Shown here in pieces: positions 25,947 to 35,108 of a DNA stretch of 64,000 nt (positions within the stretch are counted from its first letter, which is position 1; each line of letters opens with the position of its first letter). The stretch comes from Bacteroidaceae bacterium (GTDB lineage Bacteria; Bacteroidota; Bacteroidia; Bacteroidales; Bacteroidaceae): contig JAFYQQ010000004.1 in assembly GCA_017559845.1 (NCBI GenBank), forward strand, positions 1-64,000. Direction: 5' to 3'. The position numbers and the translations under genes were made by a program. Under the pieces are notes generated by a model. It searched no databases, was not told the origin of the DNA, and saw only the letters and a program-made list of their open reading frames with translations.

Positions 25947-28900
25947 TGTTGTTCAGTGTTGGTAAGTAGGGTTTTCTTGTCTCTGCCCTGGTTCAGCTTC
26001 CAGTAGACCACGGGCAGTACGTTTACGATGAGAATGAGGGTGCCGATGCCACCGGCAAAGATGGTGATGCCCACGGGCATCCAGAACGAGCTTCCGGCAA
26101 TAATCATTGGAATCACACCTACAGCCGTGGTGGCTGTGGTGAGAAAAATAGGCACCATTCTGCGGCGTCCGGCATCATAGGCGGCATCTCGGGCGCTCAT
26201 ACCCTCGGCCATTTTGTCATCAGCATGCTCGAAGATAAGAATCTCGTTGCGCATGATGATGCCCATCAGTGTGATGAAACCGAAAAGACTGGTCAGTCCC
26301 AGTGTGCGGTCAGCAATGGCAAGGCCTATCATGGCACCGGGGACGCTCAGCGAAATGGCTGCCATGCAGACGAAGGTAATGCCGAAACGCTTGAAGTTGA
26401 ACAGAATAAAGAAGAAGATGATGACCAACGCCAATCCAATACCCATCATGATGTCGGGTACAATCTCGTCATTCTTTTCAATTTCACCACCCACTTCGGC
26501 CATAACGTCTTGGGGCAGGTCCATTTGCTCAATCATTTTGCCGATGCGGGCCTGTAGTGGTGCGGCCAGTACGTTACGCTTGCCTTCGGCCGTTACGCTG
26601 ATGCAGCGCTCGTCGTTGCGGTGGACAATATTGGTCTGTGTCCAGGCAGGCTTCACCTCGGCCACTTGTCTGAGGGGAACACTTCGACCGGTGGCTGTGG
26701 TCAGATAAATGTCCTTTGCGTTGCTGTAAGTGATGTTTTCGCTTTGTACGTCCTTCAGGATTACGGGCACTTCATAGTCGTCTTCCCAAATGCTTCCCAC
26801 CTGCATGCTGCCAGTTTGGAGTGTGGTCTGGAGTTGTGCCGAAGTACGGTTTATGCCCAATTGTGCGCAGGCCACTGGATCCAACGCAATGTCTACGATG
26901 GGATGCGGACGGTCAAAGTCAGTATGAACCCATTCCAGTTCAGGGATCTGTCTCAGCTTGGCCATCAGTTTTTCAGCGGCGGCGTGGATACTGTCCAGAT
27001 TGTTGCCGTAGAAACGATATTCGTAAGTGGGCACATTGAGAAAGTCCATCTGCTTGAATCGGCAATAAGCCTGGGGCCAATGGTTGCTGTATTTGGGGGC
27101 GTATTCGTTCAGTACGTCAAAAGTGCTCTGTATGTCAGGGGTGTTCACGATGAGCTGTGCGAAGTTTCGTCCTCCCATCTGCGGGGCATAGCTAATTTGG
27201 AAGCGGGGCGATGAGCAGCCAATGAAAGAGGTTACGCTCTGTACGCGCTTATCCTTCTCCAGAATGTGTCGTAGGCTGTCCGCCACGGCGCGGGTACGTT
27301 CAAGCCCTTCACCTTGGGGAAGGAATATCTCCACGGCAAACTGGTTGCGGTCGGCATAGGGGAACTGTCGCATCTTCAAGGTCGGGAAGATGAGGCTTGT
27401 GGCCGCCACAATCACTAAGGCAATGACCATTGTAAGCCATGGATGGCGGAAGGTCCACTTCAGACTGTGTTCGTAGGTAATCTGAACCCAGTCTGTAATA
27501 TCCTTCTTGTCGGCTTTCTTTGTGGGTGCCTTTCTGATGATGGCAGCGTTGAGAATGGGAATCACCACCACGGCCACTGCCAGTGAAACCATCAGATTGA
27601 TGGTGATGGTTACAGGGAACTGTCCGATAACGTCACCTGCCTCTCCTGTCATGGTTATCACCAACGGATAGAATATGGCACAAATACAGATAGTGGCAAG
27701 CATCATGGGCCAGAAGTATTGCTTTACACTCTTTATGGCGGCCTCTCTGCGTCCCATGCCCATGCCGAGATATTCCAAATAGCCGTCAATCACCACGATG
27801 CTGTTGTCCACAATCATGCCCAGTACCACAATGAGGCACGCCAGTGTGATTGTGTTCAATGGAATGTCCATGGCATACATGATGCCTACGGAAATGAATG
27901 TGCTAAGCGGAATGGTGATGGCTGCGACAATGGCGCTTCTAAGGGGGAAGAGAATCATCATCACCAATACGATGATGGCCATGGAGATGACAAGGTCGCG
28001 CAGGAAGTCATATACCGATTGGCTCACCACTTGCGGCAGGTCTGTAATGCGGCGCATTTGCACGTCTTCTGGGATATAGTCTGCACGGAACTGATTCAGC
28101 ACTTTGTCCACTTCCTTTCCATAGGCCACAATGTTGTTTCCGGGGCTCATTTCCAAAGAGAGCAGCACGCAACGGTTTCCGTTGTTTTCTATGTACTTCT
28201 CGCTGGTGTCATATTCCCGCCGTATTTCGGCCACGTCGCACAAACGGACATTTTTGTTTCCATCGCTGTATATAATCTGTTGTGCCAGTTCCTGTTCGCT
28301 CCTTTCTGTTGGGGCGACGTGCAGGGTGATGTGCTGTTGCTTTCCTGTGAGGCTTCCGCTCATGGTCGTAAGTCCTTGTCCGCCCAATGCCTGCATGATG
28401 GCGGCCTGACCGATACCATAGGCAGCCAGTCTTTCGCGGTCTACATAGAGGGTGATTTGTTCCTTCACCTCGCCGTATTGTCTCACATTGCTCACGCTGG
28501 GCACTCGGCGCAGACGGTCTGCCAGTTCGTCGCTGTATTGTTGCAGTTCACGATAGCTGCGCTGTTGGCTCTCAACGGTGATGAGCAGGGCACAGGCATC
28601 GCCGAAGTCTTCATTGACCATTAACGCCAATACACCTCCGGGCAGGCTGCTCTTGAACGTGTTGAGTCCGTGTTTGATCTTACTCCAAACCTCGTCTTTT
28701 TTGTTGATGTTGTCGTGCATCTGCACCATCATCATACACATTCCGTTGCTGCTTGTGGTGGTGGTTTTCTGGCGGTTCACTTCCTTATATGTGAACATGT
28801 ATCGTTCCAGTGGTCGTGCCACTTGTGCTTCAATTTCCTCGCTTGTGGCTCCGGGCATCACGGCAATAACCACGCCCTGTCTCACCACAAAAGGCGGAAA

Positions 28901-29026
28901 TTCGTCCTTGGGCATCACGTACAGTCCGTACACTCCGAATGCCAGTAGCAGTACGGTTAGCAATGTGGCAATGCGGTAATTGTTAACGGACCAAGCAGCC
29001 CATCCAGTTAGTTTATTCGATTTCAT
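25943..29026 (-). CDS. RND efflux permease (AcrB/HAE1-like)
   Basis: The 1027-residue protein shows the RND duplication: a first helix at NYRIATLLTVLLLAFGVYGLYV, two large periplasmic loops, and two blocks of helices. The second block holds FGFITLMGIIMRNEILIFEH. The GxxxGxxxxxE helix 4 region (TLACLIVVLGMIVDNSIVVIDG) carries the Asp of the proton relay. It is likely a multidrug or small-molecule exporter; the segments are closer to HAE1 than to metal-type CusA. It overlaps the TolC gene by 4 bp. Confidence 0.92.
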   Translation of the reverse strand: MKSNKLTGWAAWSVNNYRIATLLTVLLLAFGVYGLYVMPKDEFPPFVVRQGVVIAVMPGATSEEIEAQVARPLERYMFTYKEVNRQKTTTTSSNGMCMMMVQMHDNINKKDEVWSKIKHGLNTFKSSLPGGVLALMVNEDFGDACALLITVESQQRSYRELQQYSDELADRLRRVPSVSNVRQYGEVKEQITLYVDRERLAAYGIGQAAIMQALGGQGLTTMSGSLTGKQQHITLHVAPTERSEQELAQQIIYSDGNKNVRLCDVAEIRREYDTSEKYIENNGNRCVLLSLEMSPGNNIVAYGKEVDKVLNQFRADYIPEDVQMRRITDLPQVVSQSVYDFLRDLVISMAIIVLVMMILFPLRSAIVAAITIPLSTFISVGIMYAMDIPLNTITLACLIVVLGMIVDNSIVVIDGYLEYLGMGMGRREAAIKSVKQYFWPMMLATICICAIFYPLVITMTGEAGDVIGQFPVTITINLMVSLAVAVVVIPILNAAIIRKAPTKKADKKDITDWVQITYEHSLKWTFRHPWLTMVIALVIVAATSLIFPTLKMRQFPYADRNQFAVEIFLPQGEGLERTRAVADSLRHILEKDKRVQSVTSFIGCSSPRFQISYAPQMGGRNFAQLIVNTPDIQSTFDVLNEYAPKYSNHWPQAYCRFKQMDFLNVPTYEYRFYGNNLDSIHAAAEKLMAKLRQIPELEWVHTDFDRPHPIVDIALDPVACAQLGINRTSAQLQTTLQTGSMQVGSIWEDDYEVPVILKDVQSENITYSNAKDIYLTTATGRSVPLRQVAEVKPAWTQTNIVHRNDERCISVTAEGKRNVLAAPLQARIGKMIEQMDLPQDVMAEVGGEIEKNDEIVPDIMMGIGLALVIIFFFILFNFKRFGITFVCMAAISLSVPGAMIGLAIADRTLGLTSLFGFITLMGIIMRNEILIFEHADDKMAEGMSARDAAYDAGRRRMVPIFLTTATTAVGVIPMIIAGSSFWMPVGITIFAGGIGTLILIVNVLPVVYWKLNQGRDKKTLLTNTEQQ

Positions 29027-29051
29027 TTTCTTTGCGTTTCTGGGTAGTGAT

Positions 29052-29102
29052 AACTTGTTATGCAGGTTGTTACAGAATGTACAGAATTTTCCTTAACAAG
29101 TT
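29052..29102. repeat. Inverted repeat between adaptor and permease genes
   Basis: AACTTGTTA (29052-29060) and TAACAAGTT (29094-29102) are perfect inverted copies 33 bp apart. They lie in the 107-bp gap inside the RND operon. They could be an operator or an intercistronic hairpin; no T-run follows. Confidence 0.45.
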
Positions 29103-29133
29103 GTTTAATCTATATTGGATATTCTGTTGGTAT

Positions 29134-30147
29134 TCAGAATTTAATTGGTGTGCCTTCTCCAACCTTCTGATAGCCTTCTACAATTACATTATCGCCCTCT
29201 TGCAGTCCGCTCTCAATGGCAATTCTGTTACCACTTGTCTCGCCAACGGTGATGGGCTTGCGCTGTGCTTTTCCGTCCTTTTCCACCCAGACGAAAAGTG
29301 TCTTGTCTGTGGTTTGCTGAATGGCCTTTACGGGTAAGGTGATTTTTCTTGTCTCTGCATTGTCCTTCATGGCCACCTTGGCCACCATTCCAGGAAGCAG
29401 CTTGTGTCCGGGGTTTTCTAAAGCGATACGGATGTCGTAAGTGTGCGAAACGGCATCGGCACTCACGCCCTTTTCTATGGTGCCTCCCTCAAAAGTCTCT
29501 CCGGGAAGGGCGTCGGGCATGATGAGTGTGGCTGTCTCCGGAGTGATGGTTGCGATTTCCTTTTCAGGGATGCTCACTCTTACCTTAACGCGGTCAATGG
29601 ATAGGATGTGCAGTACGGGTTGGGAGGGCAGAACCGTCTCGCCCACGTTCATTATTTTACTGCCCACCACACCATTGCAAGGAGCATACAGAGAGCAGTC
29701 CTCCACGTTCTTCAAGCACATGTCATAACTTGCCTTGGCTTGTTGCAACTTGCTTTCAATCTCCACCCATTTCATATCAGGCAGCGAATTGCTCTCGTGC
29801 AGCGTCTTCATTCGTGCATGAGCATCGCTAGCCTGGTCCAGTGTGGATTTTGCTGCTGCCAGGGCGTTTCGTGCCTGTGTGTCATCAATGGTGGCAAGCA
29901 GTTGTCCTTTCCTTACGCTTTGTCCTTCGCGGGCATGAAGGGTTTTCAAAATGGCCATGCCTGTGAAGCTTACCAACGTGCTCTGTTCCTCTTCTACCAC
30001 GCCTACATAGGGAGTGGCTGAGTTCAGTTCACCAAATGCCGCCTTTTCAATCTTCACGGTTATCGTTTCCTCTTGCTGTTTAGGCTCGCTCTTTTGGCAG
30101 GCGCATAGGGCAAACGCTATAATGGTCATCGGGATAAGTCTTTTCAT
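29134..30147 (-). CDS. RND efflux periplasmic adaptor lipoprotein
   Basis: The 337-residue membrane fusion protein has a lipobox LCAC (Cys17), a lipoyl half-motif VSFTGMAILKTLHAREGQSVRKGQ, a short coiled coil (residues ~100-150), YAPCNGVVGSKIMNVGETV and a C-terminal barrel with LPVKAIQQTTDKTLFVWV. It is the first gene of the adaptor-permease-TolC operon, with a promoter box at 30218-30225. Confidence 0.92.
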   Translation of the reverse strand: MKRLIPMTIIAFALCACQKSEPKQQEETITVKIEKAAFGELNSATPYVGVVEEEQSTLVSFTGMAILKTLHAREGQSVRKGQLLATIDDTQARNALAAAKSTLDQASDAHARMKTLHESNSLPDMKWVEIESKLQQAKASYDMCLKNVEDCSLYAPCNGVVGSKIMNVGETVLPSQPVLHILSIDRVKVRVSIPEKEIATITPETATLIMPDALPGETFEGGTIEKGVSADAVSHTYDIRIALENPGHKLLPGMVAKVAMKDNAETRKITLPVKAIQQTTDKTLFVWVEKDGKAQRKPITVGETSGNRIAIESGLQEGDNVIVEGYQKVGEGTPIKF

Positions 30148-30217
30148 TGTTGCAAATGTATTTATTCGTTAGATGTATGATATTTCCTGTTTTGCGGGCT
30201 TCGCCCAGTTTTGGCTT

Positions 30218-30225
30218 GCAAAGTT
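30218..30225 (-). promoter_or_regulatory. -7 box TAACTTTG for the RND operon
   Basis: A minus-strand TAnnTTTG match lies 70 bp before the adaptor ATG. A second weaker match (TACATTTG, 30153-30160) is too close to the ATG to be useful. Confidence 0.5.
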
Positions 30226-30432
30226 ACGTATCTTCTTCATCATTTCATGAAATATAAGTAATAATTGTTGTTCATTTTAACCAATTTAACCGTCCGTGCC
30301 ACCAATTTCACTGAAGTTAAACTTTGAAGCTAGTGAAATACACAAATTGGTACCATACGGCTATGGTAGTTGACAAATCAATGCGACATTGTTTACAAAT
30401 GAACCTAATAAATACAATTCTGCATATTTGAA

Positions 30433-30531
30433 TGTGCAAAAAAATACAAAAACTGCACAATTCAATATGCAGTATTTGTTAATAATTGCTATTTTGTTGT
30501 GCAGTTTGCTGTTTTTGTGTATTTTTGCACA
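30433..30531. repeat. Long imperfect inverted repeat before the ATPase gene
   Basis: The left arm 30433-30460 starts TGTGCAAAAAAATAC and ends AACTGCACAA. The right arm 30497-30531 starts TTGTGCAGTTT and ends TATTTTTGCACA. The arms match except for a short insertion in the right arm. The right arm contains the -7 box of the ATPase gene, so a protein binding here would control transcription. Confidence 0.6.
30520..30527 (+). promoter_or_regulatory. Promoter TTG-N20-TATTTTTG of the ATPase gene
   Basis: The -7 box TATTTTTG lies 20 bp downstream of a TTG at 30497-30499, matching Bacteroidota spacing, and 25 bp before the ATG. Confidence 0.6.
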
Positions 30532-30552
30532 CAAAATATATAAATATAAAGA

Positions 30553-31731
30553 ATGGAGAACTTATTTGCAACATCCCGAGAACTCGTTATTAGGGTTGAT
30601 ACAAACTATATCCGTGATATGCATCAGGAAATAGACTGGAACAGTCGTCTGATTGCAATACTTGGTTCGCGTGGTACAGGTAAAACAACGATGATGCTAC
30701 AGCATATACGTTTGTTTGCCAATACTCCACAGACGCTGTATGTGACAGCAGATGATTTTTACTTCACTACCCATCGTTTGGAAGAATTGGCCCATCAGTT
30801 TATGCTTCAGGGTGGCAAGCATCTTTATATTGATGAGATTCACAAGTACAAGGGATGGTCAACAGAGATTAAGAACATCTATGATAAAATGCCCGATTTG
30901 CAGGTTGTGTATAGCGGATCCTCTATTTTAGATTTGGAAAAGGGAGGTGCGGACTTGAGCCGTAGAAAGTTGGAATATGTCTTGCCCGGATTAAGTTTCC
31001 GTGAGTACCTTAATATTTCACAAGGATGGAATTTACCTCGTTATACATTGGAGGAGATTGTGGCAGGGAAAGTCGATTTCCCCTACTCAACAGACCGTCC
31101 ATTGCCCTTGTTCTCGAACTATTTGCGAGAAGGGTATTATCCGTTTTTTCGCGAAGGTAATTATTCAATGCGTTTGAATGGCATCATCAAACAGATTGTA
31201 GAAGACGACATTCCCAAATTTGCAGAAATAGAAGTGGCATCGGCACAGAAATTGAAGAAACTTCTCTATGTGTTGGCACAAAGCGTTCCTTTCAAACCCA
31301 ATTATTCCAAACTGGAGCGCGATTTGGAAATCTCAAGAAACACCTTGCCACAATATATGCTGTATCTTGAAAAGGCTGGTCTTATCGGTGTGTTGCGAGA
31401 GAAGGCTGTAGGCATAAAGTTATTGGAAAAGATTGAAAAAATCTATTTGAACAATTCCAATGAAGCATACGTCTTGTCTGAAAGTACGCCAGACGTTGGC
31501 ACAATTCGTGAGACCATTTTCTTTGCCTGGTTGCGTGTTGGACATTTTGTGTCTTCGTCTCCGGTTTCAGATTTTGAGGTGGATGGATTGACCTTTGAGG
31601 TAGGTGGAAAGAATAAAGGGAAAAAACAATTGTCCCCTCTTCTCGCAGACAAAGGCTTTGTAGTCAAAGATAATGTAGAGTACGCCTATCAAAACAATAT
31701 TCCATTGTGGATGTTCGGGTTTGTGTATTGA
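30553..31731 (+). CDS. AAA-type ATPase with DUF4143 domain
   Basis: The 392-residue protein has Walker A GSRGTGKT (residues 38-45), a sensor-like segment VTADDFYF, Walker B HLYIDEIH (90-97) and VVYSGSSILDLEKG. A winged-helix segment (YSKLERDLEISRNTLPQYMLYLEKAGLI) and the C-terminal DUF4143 nuclease-like part (FEVGGKNKGKKQLSPLLADKGFVVKD) follow. These ATPases are numerous and horizontally spread in Bacteroidota; function is unknown. It is monocistronic, AT-richer than its neighbours and flanked by strong inverted repeats, which suggests acquisition. Confidence 0.88.
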   Translation: MENLFATSRELVIRVDTNYIRDMHQEIDWNSRLIAILGSRGTGKTTMMLQHIRLFANTPQTLYVTADDFYFTTHRLEELAHQFMLQGGKHLYIDEIHKYKGWSTEIKNIYDKMPDLQVVYSGSSILDLEKGGADLSRRKLEYVLPGLSFREYLNISQGWNLPRYTLEEIVAGKVDFPYSTDRPLPLFSNYLREGYYPFFREGNYSMRLNGIIKQIVEDDIPKFAEIEVASAQKLKKLLYVLAQSVPFKPNYSKLERDLEISRNTLPQYMLYLEKAGLIGVLREKAVGIKLLEKIEKIYLNNSNEAYVLSESTPDVGTIRETIFFAWLRVGHFVSSSPVSDFEVDGLTFEVGGKNKGKKQLSPLLADKGFVVKDNVEYAYQNNIPLWMFGFVY

Positions 31732-31749
31732 TAGTTTGTCTACAACCTT

Positions 31750-31783
31750 ATTAGGGTGTGCCTGTTATTTGGCACACCCTAAT
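31750..31783. terminator. Perfect 13-bp hairpin between convergent genes
   Basis: ATTAGGGTGTGCC (31750-31762) pairs perfectly with GGCACACCCTAAT (31771-31783) around an 8-nt loop. Neither strand has a T-run after it, so it may stop transcription only weakly or protect the 3' ends. Confidence 0.55.
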
Positions 31784-31808
31784 GTGAAGTGAAGCAACTA
31801 CTAATCCT

Positions 31809-32966
31809 TTAATCTTTCCCGTTCCACTCCCAATATACACAGCTTAGATTACGATCGCTATCAAATGTATTATTGGTGCGCGTACAATAACTACCGAACC
31901 AATTCCAATGTTTGCAATTACTGCATTGCTCACATCCTGTAAATTCTGTCGCTGATGAAGAACCAGAGTCGGAAGATGAGGAAACATAAGTGGAACCGTG
32001 TGATGTCCCCTTGTCAAGACTCAGAACAAAATAAGCGATTGTACCACCGATTAAAATTACACAAGCTATAACCAGTAATGGACAAACAAATACCACAATA
32101 GCCGTAGAACCAATCAAATAAACGACCATAGCAATTAACGTACCAATAATTCCTCCGCTTTCCCATACATTGAAAGCTATGATGATAAGTTGTATTGCTT
32201 GGGCAGCCAATAAAATTAGAAAGGAGGTCTTGATGTATTCTTCCTTGAAGAAGTAGCAGAAGACAATGGCAGCCAGACCAATTATCCACGAAAAGGCCCC
32301 CCATTTCATGTGAATGTCAGAATTAAAGGCGAATTGAATATCGTCCATGGTTTTCAGGAAACCGACCATCAGATTCATAAGCGCATAAAGGAAGAATATG
32401 AAATTCATAACAGCAAACCCCCATCCGCCAACTTGGCTGGGCATGATGAACCATAGAGCGTGTTGTCCTGTTTTCCAAACATAATAAATGATGAGAAGGC
32501 TGCATGCCATTTGCAAGATGCCGGAGACAATGGCTCCAATACCTTCCAGGTTAGAAGTGCCCCAAAAGTCATCGTAGGCATCCAAATGTCGGATGAACTT
32601 GCAGAATATCCAGACAGCCAGAATGAACCCACCCACAAGGTAAGCCATCCATTTGTAGCTTTCATCACCCCAGTTGAGTCCAGGAGACCAAATAGATGCT
32701 GACTTACCAGAAGACTGCACTTGTGGTTGGATCAGGTACTTGCTGTTCACAAAGCCCTTTTCTCCATTTATTTCCACTTCCGCCCAACCGTTGTCCAGTA
32801 TTATTGCCTCTACATAAGTCTTATTCTGCAGTTTCCCTATTACACGACTCTCTGTGGAAGGATGGCTTCTGACATTCAGTTCCGAACTTACATTCACCTG
32901 ATAGTTTCCTGCTAATAGCTTGACGGTCAGGAATAATAGTGTTAAATATACCATTGCCCTTTTCAT
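31809..32966 (-). CDS. SH3-domain multi-membrane protein with Cys-rich tail
   Basis: The 385-residue protein has a signal peptide (VYLTLLFLTVKLLAG), then an SH3b domain (VNVSSELNVRSHPSTESRVIGKLQNK to KGFVNSKYL, sampled in part; residues ~22-80). About seven membrane helices follow (residues ~110-330), then a Ser-rich linker and a C-terminal block with six Cys (CEQCSNCKHWNWFGSYC, LSCVYW) that looks like a metal-binding knuckle. The family is not recognised. It overlaps the 56-residue gene upstream by 4 bp and is related in layout to the 613-residue protein further upstream. An envelope-stress or wall-sensing role is speculation. Confidence 0.7.
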   Translation of the reverse strand: MKRAMVYLTLLFLTVKLLAGNYQVNVSSELNVRSHPSTESRVIGKLQNKTYVEAIILDNGWAEVEINGEKGFVNSKYLIQPQVQSSGKSASIWSPGLNWGDESYKWMAYLVGGFILAVWIFCKFIRHLDAYDDFWGTSNLEGIGAIVSGILQMACSLLIIYYVWKTGQHALWFIMPSQVGGWGFAVMNFIFFLYALMNLMVGFLKTMDDIQFAFNSDIHMKWGAFSWIIGLAAIVFCYFFKEEYIKTSFLILLAAQAIQLIIIAFNVWESGGIIGTLIAMVVYLIGSTAIVVFVCPLLVIACVILIGGTIAYFVLSLDKGTSHGSTYVSSSSDSGSSSATEFTGCEQCSNCKHWNWFGSYCTRTNNTFDSDRNLSCVYWEWNGKD

Positions 32967-33133
32967 ATCCAGTCATTATAATATTTGAACGGCATAAAAA
33001 AACGTATTACAAATACAATTACTTTTATGGAAAACTTGAACAAGAACCAAAATACCGTACCCCAAAACAAGATGGTGATAATCAGTGTTGCCAGCATGTG
33101 CTCCTGGCTAAACTCTCTAAGCCATTCTACCAT
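32963..33133 (-). CDS. 56-residue single-pass membrane protein
   Basis: Starting at ATG 33133 the frame encodes VEWLREFSQEHMLATLIITI and continues with one or two hydrophobic stretches to FFMPFKYYNDWI, ending with a TGA that overlaps the next ATG (ATGA). The 4-bp coupling and an N-terminal amphipathic plus membrane helix make it a credible gene rather than chance. Function is unknown. It is likely a small partner of the SH3 membrane protein. Confidence 0.6.
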   Translation of the reverse strand: MVEWLREFSQEHMLATLIITILFWGTVFWFLFKFSIKVIVFVIRFFMPFKYYNDWI

Positions 33134-33208
33134 ATACATTCATTTATTAAAGTTTGAAAGATGTGCCATATTGAGCCTTTAACAACTCAATATGGCTTGT
33201 TGAATAAT

Positions 33209-35050
33209 TCATTTCGGCTGCACGGGATACCTCTTTAAGCCCTTGACTTCTGGAAAGTAATAATATGCGGTCATAACTTTTGATTTATAATCTTCTGCCG
33301 ATATTAATCGCTCAATCTCCTCATCAGTTAATTTGCGGACATCAAGAAGAGAGACATTTAAATACTCATGCGGGAATGATTTACTTTTGTTGAAAGTAAG
33401 GATGTTTCTCTTTTTTCTGGATTCTGTATCAGGATTAATTTCAATAGGTTTACCATCTTCTATATAATCCATCTTATAAGATGTTGTAAATACCACAAGG
33501 GAGTTGTTTTTCAATTCTCCCATTAGCAAATATGCATCGTCCATTTCTAAATTGGAATCATCGTTGATCAGACATAGGTCTTTCAGTTTACCTGAGGTAA
33601 TGAAATTCTTGACTGAGCCAGGTAATTTTTCTTCCAGTATTTTAGTTGTAATGGGTTTTGGTACAATTTCTTTCACACTGGCCTTTTCGATGTAGGCTAT
33701 GGCTGGATCTCCGCAGTAACTTGTCCATCCTCTTTCCAATTGTACAAAAACTTTATACCATCCGTCTGTTTCTTCTAGAACTGGAAGTATATCTTGTGTT
33801 CCGAATTTCCATTCCATTACAGTCCAGTCTTTGTTTGATTTTCTGTCAGACCAACAATATTCGGATAAAGCTGTTTCTGATGCCAATTGTTCGTCTGCCA
33901 TACACAAGACAAGGCTTTTCTTGCTTGGCTCTTTGTATGCTTTTACACCATCTGTAGTGGGCACAACAAATTTCTTCCATTGAGGTGAGGGGAGATTCAA
34001 TGGACTATTGCCACCGCCAGAGAAATACAACAATGAACAGCCTATGAGAACAAGCAATATTGCTCCTCCAACAAGCATTTTTGACTTTCTATGTTTTGAG
34101 GTTCCCTTTGTCGTGTCCTCAGATTTACATTCTATAGTTTCTTGTACAGACGTTTTTTGGAGATCGAAATCATTGGCCTGACTGGTCTCTTGTTCCTTTG
34201 TCTCACTATCCAAATGAGACTCTTCAGTTCCGGATTGTAGAGGTTCGTTTTGCTGCGTTTCTTGCTGAACCTCAGTTTCTACAAGATTACCACATTTCAC
34301 CTTAATCCATCCTATAATATTGGCAAAGAAGATATGTAAAATCGTTAATGCAATAATAAAGCCCCATACAATACCGACAAGCGCAAATCCGGCATAAGTG
34401 CTGTAAAGCGATTGTTCAAGATCTTTCAGACCACCCGAGGATGCGATGTTTGAAATGCTTGAACCGCCAACAAGCGCCAATGTTATAATAGTTCCCAATG
34501 GTATCCATGTGTGCAGTGCAAGGTTAGAATCTGCAACGTTTTTTAGGTGGTTAAAGCCTTTTGATGCTCCGCGGGAATAATGTCCGCTATTACTTAGTTT
34601 GCCGAAAGCGTTTTTCTGCTTACAGAATGCGATTACCGATAGCAACCAACAGATGAAGTATCCCAATAGATTGATAACTGGAAGGAAATGAAGCGCCCAG
34701 GAAACGAATGCTCCAACAAGTAGCAAAATAAATGCTGTGCGCACTTTCTTCCATGAAGCACTATCTTCTGGGAGTAGACCTTTCAACTTAGAAGTACCCC
34801 ATATAAAGGCTCCGTATGAAATGAACAGGATGATTTTGGCAATAGAACCCCAACTCATGAAATTGATTATTTCCACAGGGACTTCTCCTTCATCGAAGAG
34901 GTTCAAAATTTGGCTCACAAAACTCATTATGGCTTCTATAACATCCAGCACACTTGAAATAACATTTCCAAATATGAAGACAAACACACACCACATCAGC
35001 ACGGATGTATAGGTCTTCCATCGCTTTTGTTTTTCTGTAAATGATACCAT
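33209..35050 (-). CDS. Large membrane protein with acidic linker and SH3-like domain
   Basis: The 613-residue protein has about six membrane helices in the first 270 residues and an acidic Gln/Glu/Ser/Thr-rich linker (~275-330). A further helix (SKMLVGGAILLVLIGCSLLYF) follows, then a soluble C-terminal part with an SH3-like segment (VVPTTDGVKAYKEPSKKSLVL to GWYKVFVQLERGWTS, sampled in part; ~365-455) and a charged tail. The family is not recognised. It precedes the 56-residue and 385-residue genes on the same strand (75-bp gap). Confidence 0.7.
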   Translation of the reverse strand: MVSFTEKQKRWKTYTSVLMWCVFVFIFGNVISSVLDVIEAIMSFVSQILNLFDEGEVPVEIINFMSWGSIAKIILFISYGAFIWGTSKLKGLLPEDSASWKKVRTAFILLLVGAFVSWALHFLPVINLLGYFICWLLSVIAFCKQKNAFGKLSNSGHYSRGASKGFNHLKNVADSNLALHTWIPLGTIITLALVGGSSISNIASSGGLKDLEQSLYSTYAGFALVGIVWGFIIALTILHIFFANIIGWIKVKCGNLVETEVQQETQQNEPLQSGTEESHLDSETKEQETSQANDFDLQKTSVQETIECKSEDTTKGTSKHRKSKMLVGGAILLVLIGCSLLYFSGGGNSPLNLPSPQWKKFVVPTTDGVKAYKEPSKKSLVLCMADEQLASETALSEYCWSDRKSNKDWTVMEWKFGTQDILPVLEETDGWYKVFVQLERGWTSYCGDPAIAYIEKASVKEIVPKPITTKILEEKLPGSVKNFITSGKLKDLCLINDDSNLEMDDAYLLMGELKNNSLVVFTTSYKMDYIEDGKPIEINPDTESRKKRNILTFNKSKSFPHEYLNVSLLDVRKLTDEEIERLISAEDYKSKVMTAYYYFPEVKGLKRYPVQPK

Positions 35051-35108
35051 AAATTCTAATTTTTAATTTGTAATATATAAAATGAACGCTAATATTGCTT
35101 TTATATTA

